Positions 1-9,408 of a DNA stretch of 64,000 nucleotides are shown here, one piece after another. The stretch's first letter is position 1, and each line of letters begins with the position of its first letter. The stretch spans positions 1-64,000 of the forward strand of contig NZ_JAKCFA010000038.1 of NCBI RefSeq assembly GCF_024198215.1, written 5' to 3'. The translations under genes and the position numbers were made by a program. The notes beneath the pieces were generated by a model. That model ran no database searches, was not told the origin of the DNA, and saw nothing but the letters and a program-made list of their open reading frames with translations. The stretch comes from Myxococcus qinghaiensis. Lineage in GTDB: Bacteria; Myxococcota; Myxococcia; Myxococcales; Myxococcaceae.

Positions 1-234
1 CTCCGAAGCCCCAGGCCCTTCCGAACGCCGTCTGGATAAACAACCCCGCGCAGCTCCCCAGCTCACAGACAGCTGCGCACTAATCTCTCAGTTTCACTGT
101 CTCATTCACGTTGACAGGTTCCGCTGCGGCCTGAGAGGCTCTGTGCGCACGTCAACACTAGTACGGACAGGATTGACTGCCCTTCTCAACCTCATACATT
201 CTGCCACTTCTCTCCAACGCGAGTCGAGGGGAAC

Positions 235-939
235 ATGAGCATCGCGGGTGCTGGCAGAAGAGCTGGAGCAGGCTTCGCGGCGGGTGTACTCCCAAGGGCG
301 ACCCATGCGCCCGAGAGAACTGGCTCCCCCGCCAACGCGCGAGTGGCAAGGGAGGCGGCTGAACAACCTCAATCACCGAATAGAGCCGCTCGCTTCTTCC
401 GAGACGTCTTCGAAGCTCCTCGCCCCCCCACATCAAGGCCCCGTCCGCAGGCCACTCACGGTACAGACAGCAACGGAGGCTTCGCACATGCGGCGCTTGT
501 CACGGGCCGCGATGAAAAAACTGGCTTTGAGGCCGATCTCTTTAGCGCTGGCGGCCGTATCGGCTGGCAGAATGAGGTTCAGGGAGGGATGGCACGCACT
601 GGCTTCGCCACTGCGGATGGCGTCAACGCGCTTCGAGGCGAGATATTCACTGCTCGTGCCAATCTCGGAATCCGAAACTCTGATGGCTCAGTCGGTATCA
701 ACGCCGGAGCCACCGCGACAATCGTTGGAGGCGAAGTCAATCTGGGCCACGGAGGAAACAGCCTGACTCTTGGCGCAGCGTTTGGGCTTGGCGCAGAAGG
801 CTCGGCTGGCATTCGCGACGTCGATCATGACGGTCGCATTGAGCAGTGCGCACGCGGCAGCATCGGAGCATTCACGGTAGGAGGCTGTATCGAGCAGCCC
901 TACAAGTCTTACAACCCTGACTCCTCCGGCGAGCCGTGA
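235..939 (+). CDS. Hypothetical Gly-rich protein
   Basis: Encodes 234 residues; the family is not recognised. The ATG was chosen because GAGGGG lies just upstream. The first 80 residues are Ala/Arg/Pro-rich low complexity without a clear signal peptide. Residues 80-215 are Gly-rich, with alternating small and hydrophobic residues that suggest a beta-rich fold. An Asp-rich DVDHDGRIE segment near residue 196 resembles a calcium-binding loop, and two Cys follow it. An overlapping reading frame at 248-766 has a poorer start and was not chosen. The gene heads a tight run of small genes on the same strand. Coding status is likely; function is unknown. Confidence 0.6.
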   Translation: MSIAGAGRRAGAGFAAGVLPRATHAPERTGSPANARVAREAAEQPQSPNRAARFFRDVFEAPRPPTSRPRPQATHGTDSNGGFAHAALVTGRDEKTGFEADLFSAGGRIGWQNEVQGGMARTGFATADGVNALRGEIFTARANLGIRNSDGSVGINAGATATIVGGEVNLGHGGNSLTLGAAFGLGAEGSAGIRDVDHDGRIEQCARGSIGAFTVGGCIEQPYKSYNPDSSGEP

Positions 940-955
940 ATTTAAGGAGTCCCGA

Positions 956-1018
956 ATGCGAACGGCAATCATCACCTGGCTCCGCTCACGTGACCAGTGT
1001 CGAGTGGTGCATCGATGA
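956..1018 (+). CDS. Possible 20-residue mini-ORF
   Basis: The ATG has a very good Shine-Dalgarno (AAGGAG, 6 nt spacing), 17 nt after the preceding gene. The ORF encodes MRTAIITWLRSRDQCRVVHR and ends in TGA, which overlaps the ATG of the next ORF (ATGA). It may be a real small protein, a translational-coupling leader, or the 5' end of a frameshifted gene. No family assignment is possible at this length. Confidence 0.3.
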   Translation: MRTAIITWLRSRDQCRVVHR

Positions 1019-1260
1019 GGCGATCTTTGCGTGCGCTTCAACCCCTGACGGCACTGGCAGGTATAGGTGGAACGGCCACCGCGGCACTGTCATGGGGGCT
1101 TCTGACTGATGATACCTTGCTCCAGGTCCTGTCCATACGGACCGTCACGGGGCACAGGATCTACCAGGGCCATCCCAGGCAAGGTCCAGACGATGCTGTT
1201 GCGCGCTCCATCCGGGGGGCGGTCCTCCGGGAGGAGCTTTCAATCCGAACCTGGGGGTAA
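1015..1260 (+). CDS. Possible small membrane or exported protein
   Basis: Encodes 81 residues starting at an ATG that overlaps the stop of the preceding mini-ORF. Residues 5-30 are moderately hydrophobic after two Arg residues, compatible with a signal or anchor segment. The rest is unremarkable and matches nothing recognised. It ends 4 nt before the following lipoprotein start. It could equally be a leader region for that gene, so confidence is low. Confidence 0.3.
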   Translation: MRRSLRALQPLTALAGIGGTATAALSWGLLTDDTLLQVLSIRTVTGHRIYQGHPRQGPDDAVARSIRGAVLREELSIRTWG

Positions 1261-1264
1261 CCCA

Positions 1265-1657
1265 ATGAAGAACAGCTTGGTCGTGATGGCGGCATGCGTG
1301 GGTTTTTCATTGATGGCCTGCGGGGGTCCTCCCCCTGAAAAAGAAGTCGCAGGCGAGCCCCTCACCGAAGGCACCTCCGAACTCGCCTCCTGTACCGCGA
1401 TCTGCTCGAACGGCAGCCTGTCTTGTCCATCCGGCACCGCGACGTGCTCTTCGACGGACTACTCAGGAGTGACGTGCGATGGGACCTTCTACGCCTGCCC
1501 CAGTACCCCTACCTGCGCCTCGGGACTTCCTGCCTGCTCCAACTACGAATTCCGCTCCTGTGGGCCAGCGGGTGCCCGGGTGAATTGCTGCGACGCGGGC
1601 ACTCCATCCTGGTGCCAGTGCTCATCCACCTCTCCCAATCGGTGGTTCTGCGTCTGA
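1265..1657 (+). CDS. Cys-rich small lipoprotein
   Basis: Encodes 130 residues. A short lipoprotein signal peptide ends at the lipobox LMAC (Cys about residue 19), predicting export and lipidation. The mature part is Ser/Thr/Gly-rich with more than a dozen Cys, including CC and CQC pairs, suggesting a compact disulfide-bonded domain outside the cytoplasm. The ATG was chosen because it starts the signal peptide and has GGGGG about 8 nt upstream. A longer in-frame start at 1109 would bury the signal peptide and was rejected. Myxobacteria carry many such small Cys-rich lipoproteins of unknown role. Confidence 0.75.
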   Translation: MKNSLVVMAACVGFSLMACGGPPPEKEVAGEPLTEGTSELASCTAICSNGSLSCPSGTATCSSTDYSGVTCDGTFYACPSTPTCASGLPACSNYEFRSCGPAGARVNCCDAGTPSWCQCSSTSPNRWFCV

Positions 1658-1927
1658 GTTGGAAGCTCCACTGTAGACGCCTGACATCGCGCCGAGGCCA
1701 CGGTCGCACCCGTTCGGATTGGCAGCAACGTGGGGCCTTTGGCCTCCGGAGCCAACGGCCGGACGTTCACCGATGCCGACCCAACGCGGGAACACTCCTC
1801 AGAAGAGCGAGGGAGGCGTCGTCAGGGGATTGAAGAGGGGGAGCAGGTCCGAAGGGCAACCCGGGAGGAGCTGTTCACCGCCCTCCCGGGCACCACGTTC
1901 CGGAGTCGCATCAACCGCTTGCGACGA

Positions 1928-2001
<74 letters not shown>

Positions 2002-2119
2002 AGAACCGCTGCTACGAGGGGACAAGTAGCCGAACTCCCCGGCCGACGCAAGCCCGCATTCCACCCAGGGCTGACGGGAGAACACCCCACCCAGGGGCTC
2101 CCCCGCCCGCCCAGGAGCT

Positions 2120-5100
2120 TCAGCTCACCCGACGGCGCCTGCCCACCCACAGGGCCAGGCCCCCCAGGGCCAGGAGGACGAGCGACGTGCTCCCTCCCCC
2201 GCCCGCCGAGGCACAGCTCAAGCCTCCGCCTCGGGCGTCAATCTCCAGCGACGGGTCCAGCACGAAGTTGACGAGGGAGGACTGCACCGACGAGTTCCCC
2301 GCGGCATCCTTCGCGACCAGCGTCACCGTATGGCTGCCGTAGTCCAGCTCGTTGCGCGGAACGAAGCGCCAATCACCGCTCGCGTCCGCCTGCACGGTGC
2401 CGATCTCCGCCCCATCCACCTGGATGGAGACCGTAGACCCCTCCTCCGCGTCGCCCTGGAAGGTGGGCGTCCGCACCGACAGGATGTCGTTCGCCCTGGG
2501 AACCGACAGCACGGGCGCCACGGGGGCCTTCAGGTCCACCTTCCAGGTGAACTTCTCGGGCGTCGAGTCCTCGTTGCCCGCCTGATCCTTCGCCCGCACC
2601 TCCAGCGTGTACTCCTCGACCTCCCTGTCCGCGTTGCCCAACCCCGTCCTGCGGTAGCCCGTCGCATTGCAGCTCTCGAAGGGCGACCCGTTGAAGCTGC
2701 AGGAATAGGTCACGTTGCTCTCATTCGACCTGAACGTGAAGGCGGCTTCCGGGGAGTTCGTCAGACTGGCCACCTCGGTTTCGATGGTGGTGTTCGGCAT
2801 CGTGGTGTCGACCTTCCACGCCCACGACAGCACCGTGGAGAAGTTGCCCGCGATGTCCTTCGCGCGAATCAACATCGTGTGATTCTCGTTGGTGCTGTCC
2901 ACGGTCCCCGTGTGCGGCGACACGCACGGCACGTACTCCGGCAGGCCGTCGAGTGCGCACTCGAAGCGCTCCAGCGGCTCGGAGGCCTCGAAGGTGAAGG
3001 TGAAGCTGGCGGTGGTGAGCCACCCCTCGGGCCCCGTCAGGATGGTCGCCACGGGAGGCACTGCATCCACGGTGATGGTGTAGGGCGGCGAGGAGTCGCT
3101 GACGTTGCCTGCCCTGTCGGACACCGTGGCCCGGATGTCGTGCGAGCCGTTGCTCAGCTCCACCGTGGGCGTGAAGAGCCACGTCAGTCCTTCGATTTCC
3201 ACCGTCCCCACCTGGATGTCGTTGATGAAGACGGTGACGAGTCCCGGCTCCAACGTCTCACCCTGGATGGTGGGCTTGCGCAGGCTGGTGGGTCGGTCCG
3301 CGCGAGGCCCGCTGACGACCGGCGGCTGCGGCGCCACGGTATCCACCGTCCACGAGCGGCTCTTCGGAGTGGTGTCCGGCTCCTCCGCGAAGACCGCGCG
3401 AACCGAGAGCGTGTGATTGCCTTCCGCCAGGTTCTCGTAACGAGCCGTGTCCGGTGGCTCCTCCAGGTTCTTGGGGCACGGAGTGAACACGGCGGCCGAG
3501 TCCAGCTTGCACTCGAACGGGACCAGGCCCTTGTTGGACCACAGCCGGAAGACCGCTGTCTTGGTGCTGATGGGCCCACCCACGCCATCCGGCCCGGAGA
3601 GAATGTCCGTATCCACGGGTCCGGTGCTGATGCTCCACGTGTGGGACGCTGGCGAGTCGTCCCGGTTGCCCGCCAGGTCCACGGCGCGAATCAACAGCGT
3701 CTGCGTGCCGTCACTCAGGTTGGACTTCTGGATGTAGCTCGCATCCACCCCTGGCCCCGGAGGAGGCAGCTCGCACGGGGTGAATTCCAGTTCGTCGTCC
3801 TCGGGCTGGCCCGGCTCCTCGTCTTCTGTCTCGAAGATGTGTCGGCACTCATAGGTCAGGGCTTCCGGACGCGCGAGCCGGAAGGGCACCGTGGTGGCAC
3901 CATCACGAAGCGGCGGAGCCTCGATGATGGTCGTCTCCGGCTTCGTCACATCCACGATGAACGACACCGAAGCGGAATCCGTGACTCGCGCCGCCGCGTC
4001 CGTCGAGCGGACGAACACCGCGGTGTAGGGGCCCTCGTTCAGCGGCGTGGTGCGCAGGTAGGTCCATCGTCCATTCGGGCCCACGCTCACCGTGACGGGT
4101 TCCGGCGACGGTCCGAAAAAGACCTGCAGCGAGGTCCCCACCTCCGCGGTGCCACTCAGGGTCGGATAGCGCGTGGTGAGGTAGGCCCCCGGGTTGTCGA
4201 TGGTGGGCACCGCTGGATCACTCAGGTCCACATGGAACGTGAGCGTGGCGGAGAACGCGCTGACGTTGTCCGCGGGGTCCGTCGTCATGGCCCGGACCCA
4301 GTGGAAACCATCCTGCAGGGGCGACGGGGTGAACGACACGCTCCACCCACCCTGGGCATCCACGGGGGTGGGCCCCAACACCACGGAGTCATCCACGTAG
4401 ACAGTGACCTCGGTGCCGGGCGCGAGCCCCACCGTCGACTCCAGCGTGCCACTCAAGCTGATGGGCATCGACGTGAAGTACCTGCCCTGGATGCTGGGCG
4501 CGAGCACGGGCCGCGAAGGCGGCAGCGTGTCCACCGTGATGATGACGTCCGAGGACTGTCGCGTGTTCTCGGCCGCATCGGTGGCCACCGCGCGGAGCGT
4601 GTAGCTCCCGTCGGAGAGCACGGCGGGAACCACGCTCCAGGCACCAGAAGGTCCCGCCACGGCGTTCAAGGTCTGGGTCGGCCCTGGATCCGAGGGCGTC
4701 ACGGTGACCGCCACGCGAGCTCCCGGTTCCGTCGTTCCGACAATCGTGGGGCGGGACGTGTTCACAAACCCCGCGCCGGGAGCGGTGATGACAATGGACG
4801 CGGGTGCATCGAGGTCCACGACCCACGTGTGGCTGACGGGCGAGGGGTCGATGTTCCCCGCCGGGTCCACGGCGCGGACGTGGAACTGCCGCGTTCCAGA
4901 GGTCAGCCCGCTGAAGGTGCGCGAGCCCGTCCCTGTTCCGTCACAAGGTATCGACGTGAAATCAATCCCGTTGAGGGAGCACTGGAAGGTCGCCGTGGCG
5001 TCCGGACTTCGGTACTCGATGGTCACCGTCGTCGCATTGTTCGGCGACTCGGGCGGGTTGAAGAACGACGTGTCGGGCGCCACGGTGTCGACGACCCACG

Positions 5101-7258
5101 TGCGTGTCGCGGGAGTTGGATCAGCGACTCCCGACTCGCTGTAGGCCGTCACGGTCAGCGTGTGTGTGCCCTCGGCCAGCCCCGTGTACGTCTGACTCGG
5201 ACCGCAGGCCACGGCCGAGACTCCGTCCAGCGAGCACTGATACGTGGTGCCGCCCGAGAACGTGAAGTGAGCCACCTTCGAGTTCGTGGGAGCGTTGGGG
5301 GGACTCGCCACGGGCCCCGCCGTGATGACCGTGTTGGGCTGGGTGGTGTCCACCCTCCACGTGTAGCTCTTCGGGTACGGGTCCTGGTTGCCGGCGCGAT
5401 CCACCGCGTAGGCCGTCACCCGGTAGTCACCCGTCGTGAGGCTGTTGAAGGTCTTCGAGGCAGTGCACAACTCGAACGCGCCATCGCCCGCGACCCCCAG
5501 ATTGTCCAACGCGCACTGGAAGGTGCCGTTGGGCTCCGACGAGGTCATGTCGAACTTGGCGCTCGTGAAGCGAGACACCAGGGGAACATTGTCCGGAGCG
5601 AGCGTCGTCGACGGCGGGACGTTGTCGAAGTTGAACCTCAGCTCGGGAGTCAGTTCGCTATAGGCCCCCATGTATCCGGCTTGAGCCACCAGGCGAAACG
5701 GCGTGTTGTTGCTGCTCGCGGGGGCGTACGGATAGACAAACTCCTTCAGGCTGTCCGAAGCGGTCCGGTTGCTCAGGGGCGTATACGTGAAGGGCGCTGT
5801 CGCTCCGCTCACCGTATAGAAGAGGACCTCCGAGAAACCGTGCTGCGTCTTCCCCCTGAGCAACGGGTTGTTCGTCCAGGCGTCGAGGCCAGGAGGACTC
5901 ACGAAGGTCGGCACGGCAATCGCGTCGACGAACCCCGAGTCCAGGACCGTGACGGTGCCCGCGTAATCCACCACGCTGGTGGAGGTAGGTTGGGCGCCGT
6001 TGTGGACGGTGGGCTGCAGTCCCCCGAGGGCGGCGGGTGCGACGGGAGAGCAGGTAGCAAGCCCCTGCGCCTGGAAGAACACGCGGCCACCCCCCCCCCC
6101 ACCACCGGGCCCCGAGTTCGTGTCGCTGTCCGCCCCCTCACCTCCTGCCGCCCTCACCTTGTCCGCACCGCACGTGCCGCTTCCCTTGAAGCGCAGATGC
6201 AGGGTGCCTCCGGCGCCACCACCATGCCCCACCAGGGTCGCCGCGGTCGGCACCCCGTCCTCCCCGTTCGCCAGGATGGACCCGCTTCCCGTGAGGGACG
6301 CCGCACGAATGAAGACGATGCCTCCGCCTCGTCCGCCTGCGCCACCCGTGGCGGAGCCCCGCGTGTGTCCGCTGCCGCCTCCGCCACCGAACGTGAGCCA
6401 GCTCATGGAGGAACCGCTCAGCGCAACGCCCCCTTTACCCCCGGGGATGTCGTCGCCCCCCGACCTTCCACGACCACCCACGCCTCCCGGTCCACCGTTG
6501 CCTCCGCCTCCGCCTCCACCGGTGTTGCATGAGCCGCCGCCTCCGCCATTCGCGGAGTTGTCCACGGAGTTCGCCTGCGCGGGCACGACGTCCTCGCCAC
6601 TGCGCCCCACACTGCCTGCCCCCGCGCCTCCACAATTCGGGCTCGAGTCGGCCGCATAGACGCCCCCGCGCAGCCCCAACCCCGAGGCCTGGATCGTCCC
6701 GTTGTTGGTCAGGCTTCCACTGGCCAGGAACGCCAGCACACCCCCCGAGTTCCCATCCCATGGGGCCGCGGTGACGGTGGCGCCAGCCTGGATGACGACA
6801 TTCTGGTAGCGAGGCACCGTGAGCATCTGCGCGCCAGGCGACTTGTAGCTGTTCGCCAGCGGCCTCGTGAGCGTCACCGAGTTCGCGTCGAAGGACAGGA
6901 TCTCCGCCAGCTCCCACTGCCCCACGGTCGGCGCCCCATTGCCAAACAGGTCAATGGGAGTCGTCGTCCCCCGCGCGGGCACTGGGCTCAGGCCCGTGGA
7001 CTGGATGATCATCAGGAGGCCGTTGTTGGCGAGCCCCGTGAAGGTCCCCGTGAACCGCAGGACGGTCCCTCCCTTGTTCGCATCCTGGCTGAGCGCCTTG
7101 TGGTTGTTGGGCAGATACGCCGTCGCCGAGGTCGCGAAGGTCATGTCATTGGCCGCGCCGGTGGCTCCACCCAGCCCGAACCTGTCCGGCTCCGCGCTCG
7201 CCGCTCCACACACCAACAGCACGCCCCACAGCAGTGCTCTCGTCAGCAGCGCTCTCAT
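2120..7258 (-). CDS. Large Gly-rich, Ig-like repeat surface protein with MYXO-CTERM-like tail
   Basis: Encodes 1712 residues. The N-terminal signal peptide has a likely cut after ASA. Residues about 190-400 form an extremely Gly-rich block. From about 500 to 1680 there are many tandem 80-100-residue Ig-like repeats of two kinds: Cys-containing units (FQCSLDG..., ending AGN.D..P...TW.VDT) and bacterial Ig-like units (P.I.G......V.V...G). The C-terminus has the layout Ser-Cys, GGGG, a hydrophobic helix, then RRRR, which is the layout of MYXO-CTERM sorting tails. The ATG overlaps the stop of the upstream OmpA-family gene (ATGA), so translation should be coupled and the two products probably act together at the cell surface. 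Related myxobacterial repeat proteins are sometimes annotated as gliding protein AgmC; I cannot confirm that here. Confidence 0.85.
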   Translation of the reverse strand: MRALLTRALLWGVLLVCGAASAEPDRFGLGGATGAANDMTFATSATAYLPNNHKALSQDANKGGTVLRFTGTFTGLANNGLLMIIQSTGLSPVPARGTTTPIDLFGNGAPTVGQWELAEILSFDANSVTLTRPLANSYKSPGAQMLTVPRYQNVVIQAGATVTAAPWDGNSGGVLAFLASGSLTNNGTIQASGLGLRGGVYAADSSPNCGGAGAGSVGRSGEDVVPAQANSVDNSANGGGGGSCNTGGGGGGGNGGPGGVGGRGRSGGDDIPGGKGGVALSGSSMSWLTFGGGGGSGHTRGSATGGAGGRGGGIVFIRAASLTGSGSILANGEDGVPTAATLVGHGGGAGGTLHLRFKGSGTCGADKVRAAGGEGADSDTNSGPGGGGGGGRVFFQAQGLATCSPVAPAALGGLQPTVHNGAQPTSTSVVDYAGTVTVLDSGFVDAIAVPTFVSPPGLDAWTNNPLLRGKTQHGFSEVLFYTVSGATAPFTYTPLSNRTASDSLKEFVYPYAPASSNNTPFRLVAQAGYMGAYSELTPELRFNFDNVPPSTTLAPDNVPLVSRFTSAKFDMTSSEPNGTFQCALDNLGVAGDGAFELCTASKTFNSLTTGDYRVTAYAVDRAGNQDPYPKSYTWRVDTTQPNTVITAGPVASPPNAPTNSKVAHFTFSGGTTYQCSLDGVSAVACGPSQTYTGLAEGTHTLTVTAYSESGVADPTPATRTWVVDTVAPDTSFFNPPESPNNATTVTIEYRSPDATATFQCSLNGIDFTSIPCDGTGTGSRTFSGLTSGTRQFHVRAVDPAGNIDPSPVSHTWVVDLDAPASIVITAPGAGFVNTSRPTIVGTTEPGARVAVTVTPSDPGPTQTLNAVAGPSGAWSVVPAVLSDGSYTLRAVATDAAENTRQSSDVIITVDTLPPSRPVLAPSIQGRYFTSMPISLSGTLESTVGLAPGTEVTVYVDDSVVLGPTPVDAQGGWSVSFTPSPLQDGFHWVRAMTTDPADNVSAFSATLTFHVDLSDPAVPTIDNPGAYLTTRYPTLSGTAEVGTSLQVFFGPSPEPVTVSVGPNGRWTYLRTTPLNEGPYTAVFVRSTDAAARVTDSASVSFIVDVTKPETTIIEAPPLRDGATTVPFRLARPEALTYECRHIFETEDEEPGQPEDDELEFTPCELPPPGPGVDASYIQKSNLSDGTQTLLIRAVDLAGNRDDSPASHTWSISTGPVDTDILSGPDGVGGPISTKTAVFRLWSNKGLVPFECKLDSAAVFTPCPKNLEEPPDTARYENLAEGNHTLSVRAVFAEEPDTTPKSRSWTVDTVAPQPPVVSGPRADRPTSLRKPTIQGETLEPGLVTVFINDIQVGTVEIEGLTWLFTPTVELSNGSHDIRATVSDRAGNVSDSSPPYTITVDAVPPVATILTGPEGWLTTASFTFTFEASEPLERFECALDGLPEYVPCVSPHTGTVDSTNENHTMLIRAKDIAGNFSTVLSWAWKVDTTMPNTTIETEVASLTNSPEAAFTFRSNESNVTYSCSFNGSPFESCNATGYRRTGLGNADREVEEYTLEVRAKDQAGNEDSTPEKFTWKVDLKAPVAPVLSVPRANDILSVRTPTFQGDAEEGSTVSIQVDGAEIGTVQADASGDWRFVPRNELDYGSHTVTLVAKDAAGNSSVQSSLVNFVLDPSLEIDARGGGLSCASAGGGGSTSLVLLALGGLALWVGRRRRVS

Positions 7259-9150
7259 GGCCGCACCTCCCCTGGCTTCACGGCTCCGTCCGCTGGAGCC
7301 GCCCCTCGCGACTCCAACGGGTCGACGAACTTGAACTCGATGCGGCGGTTCTCTTCGCGGTCCTGATACGTGTTCTCGGGGGTCACCTTCGGCTTGGTCT
7401 TCCCGAAGCCCACGGCCATCAGCCGGTCCGCCGGAGCGCCCTTGCTGATGAGGTACTGGCGCACCGCGTCCGCGCGGGCCTGCGACAAGCGCCGGCTGGC
7501 ATCCAGCGGCGAGCGCAGGTCCGTGTGCGCGCCCACCACCACCATGGGCAGCTCCGGGTGCTCCTTGACGATGCGCGCCACCCAGTTGAGCTGCTCCAGC
7601 GAGCGGCTCTGGATGACCACGCCCGAGGCCTCGAAGTAGATCTTCTCGAACAGCTCCAGGTGGCCCGACTTGATCTCCACCAGCGGCGGCACATTCGCGG
7701 GGCAGCCCAGGTTGTTCGCCGCGCCCACGTCCTTCACGCAGCTGTCCAGCCGGTTGGGCACGCCGTCCTTGTCCGAGTCCATCTCCGGGCAGCCCTTGCG
7801 CTCCGGCGGCCCCGGCTCGTTGGGACACTCGTCGCTGTCGTTCTCGATGCCGTCCTTGTCGAAGTCACGCACGGGGCAGCCGCGGTTGTCCTCGGGTCCC
7901 GGGTCATCCGGGCAGCTGTCCTTGCTGTCCTCGACCTCGTCCTTGTCCCGGTCCTCGACAGGGCAGCCATTGCGCGCCGGAGGGCCGTTCCTGTCCGGGC
8001 ACTCGTCGAGCATGTCCTCGATGCCGTCGCCATCCGAGTCCTTCGCGGAGCAGCCGCCGCGCGCCGCGTCTCCAGGCACCAGCGGACAGCGGTCCACGCT
8101 GTTGATGATGCCGTCCCCGTCCTCGTCGGAGTCGGGGCACTCCTGGATGGGGTCCTTCAGCGTCCGCACCAGGCCCGGCTCACACCGCACCGACGACTCA
8201 CCGGGCCCGCGGGTCGGCACCACCTTGCCGAACGCGCCGCCCACCATCAGCCGGAACAACGGCGTCCCCGGGGCCGAGCCCACGCCCATGCCCGCCAGGG
8301 CGAAGAGCTCCAGCGACGGACTCGCCAGGTAGCGCGCGCCCGGCAACAACTCCACCGCGCCGGGCTGATTCGTCAGCGGCAGCATCGCGCGCACGTTCAG
8401 CTCCCAGCGCAGCCGCTTCCCCGTCGTGGACAGCGCCGCGCCCAGGCGCACCTCCTGCCCCACCTCGTCCTCCAGGTCGCCCGAGCGCTCGGTCAGCAGC
8501 ATCTTGTCCCGCTGCACGTAGCCGACCTCCAGGCCCGCGCGGATGCGCCCGAAGTGCCGCCCCACCATCAGCTTCGGAGACAGTCTCACCGAGCCGTCAT
8601 CCCGCGAGTAGCCCTCCGCGCTGCCCAGCGGTACGCCCACTCCCAGCTCCGCCGCGAGGTCCAGGATGCCCGAGGACTCCTGCGTCAGGAGCCCCACCCG
8701 ACCGCTCAGCGACGGCGTGGAGAGCGTCTGCGCGCGCGGCTCCGGGATGCCCGCACCCGCCAACCCGGTGCTGTTGCCACCCTGAAACGCCACCAGCGGG
8801 ACCTGAAGCCCCACCTGCAACCAGCTCAAGGGCGCATAGGCCGCGGCCAGGTGCGCCGTCGCGCGGCTGCCCACGACGGCGAGCTTCTTTCCTGTGTTCA
8901 TGTAGACCAGCGGCTCGTGGGCGTACTGCATCGCCACCGTCGCTCGGAAATCCCCCATCGGGAGCAGCTCACCCAGGCCCACGAGCAGCGAGCCTTCCGC
9001 GCCAGGATTCAGCTCCAGCCGCTCCAGGTCGAAGCCTCGCAGGGGCGACGCATTGGGAGCGGGGGGCGCGTCGTCCTGGGCTCCAGCGCTCGCGGACGCC
9101 AGCACGAACGCGAACGCGAGGACGCCTCGCAGCAGCCTGCTTCGTCTCAT
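7255..9150 (-). CDS. OmpA-family outer-membrane protein with TSP type-3 repeats
   Basis: Encodes 631 residues with a signal peptide (cut near ASAGA). Residues about 30-330 look like an outer-membrane beta-barrel. Residues about 333-485 hold five calcium-binding thrombospondin type-3 repeats (D.DGDGI...D.CP). Residues about 497-610 form an OmpA/MotB peptidoglycan-binding domain: hydrophobic strand, GAHTD, LSQARADAV..YL...G, and the closing R.IEF. Such proteins tether the outer membrane to peptidoglycan. The ATG has GGGAG 7 nt upstream; longer in-frame starts lack a signal peptide. The gene is first in a two-gene unit, coupled to the repeat protein downstream. Confidence 0.88.
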   Translation of the reverse strand: MRRSRLLRGVLAFAFVLASASAGAQDDAPPAPNASPLRGFDLERLELNPGAEGSLLVGLGELLPMGDFRATVAMQYAHEPLVYMNTGKKLAVVGSRATAHLAAAYAPLSWLQVGLQVPLVAFQGGNSTGLAGAGIPEPRAQTLSTPSLSGRVGLLTQESSGILDLAAELGVGVPLGSAEGYSRDDGSVRLSPKLMVGRHFGRIRAGLEVGYVQRDKMLLTERSGDLEDEVGQEVRLGAALSTTGKRLRWELNVRAMLPLTNQPGAVELLPGARYLASPSLELFALAGMGVGSAPGTPLFRLMVGGAFGKVVPTRGPGESSVRCEPGLVRTLKDPIQECPDSDEDGDGIINSVDRCPLVPGDAARGGCSAKDSDGDGIEDMLDECPDRNGPPARNGCPVEDRDKDEVEDSKDSCPDDPGPEDNRGCPVRDFDKDGIENDSDECPNEPGPPERKGCPEMDSDKDGVPNRLDSCVKDVGAANNLGCPANVPPLVEIKSGHLELFEKIYFEASGVVIQSRSLEQLNWVARIVKEHPELPMVVVGAHTDLRSPLDASRRLSQARADAVRQYLISKGAPADRLMAVGFGKTKPKVTPENTYQDREENRRIEFKFVDPLESRGAAPADGAVKPGEVRP

Positions 9151-9408
9151 GATTCTCCCGGATGAATGGGCGTGTGGGTATCCCGGAGCCGCCCCACGTT
9201 TCAAGCCGGCCCCCCGCGTTGACTCTACACCAGATGCGCCCCCGCTCTCGCCAGCCCGCACCCGACGGGTCCTCCGGCTCGCGAGCTCCGTGACAACGCT
9301 GCCACTGAAATCTCGGGCCAGGGATTCACGCCCGGTCAATTCGTGGCATGCTGGCGCATCACTCACCTCCCCGCGGCTCGCGCGGGGTCTGGCGCCGGGG
9401 GCACTCTG

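Noticed and set aside
111-133. Promoter for the first gene based on TTGACA at 111-116
   Set aside because: No acceptable -10 at 16-18 nt spacing.
2330-6532. A 1400-codon open frame on the plus strand, opposite the Ig-like repeat gene
   Set aside because: Arg/His-rich translation without domains or signal; it mirrors the third-position GC bias of the real minus-strand gene.
9344-9362. Sigma-54-like TGGCATG...GCAT before vgrG
   Set aside because: The GG to GC spacing is one base short of the required 10, and the TTGC element is not matched.
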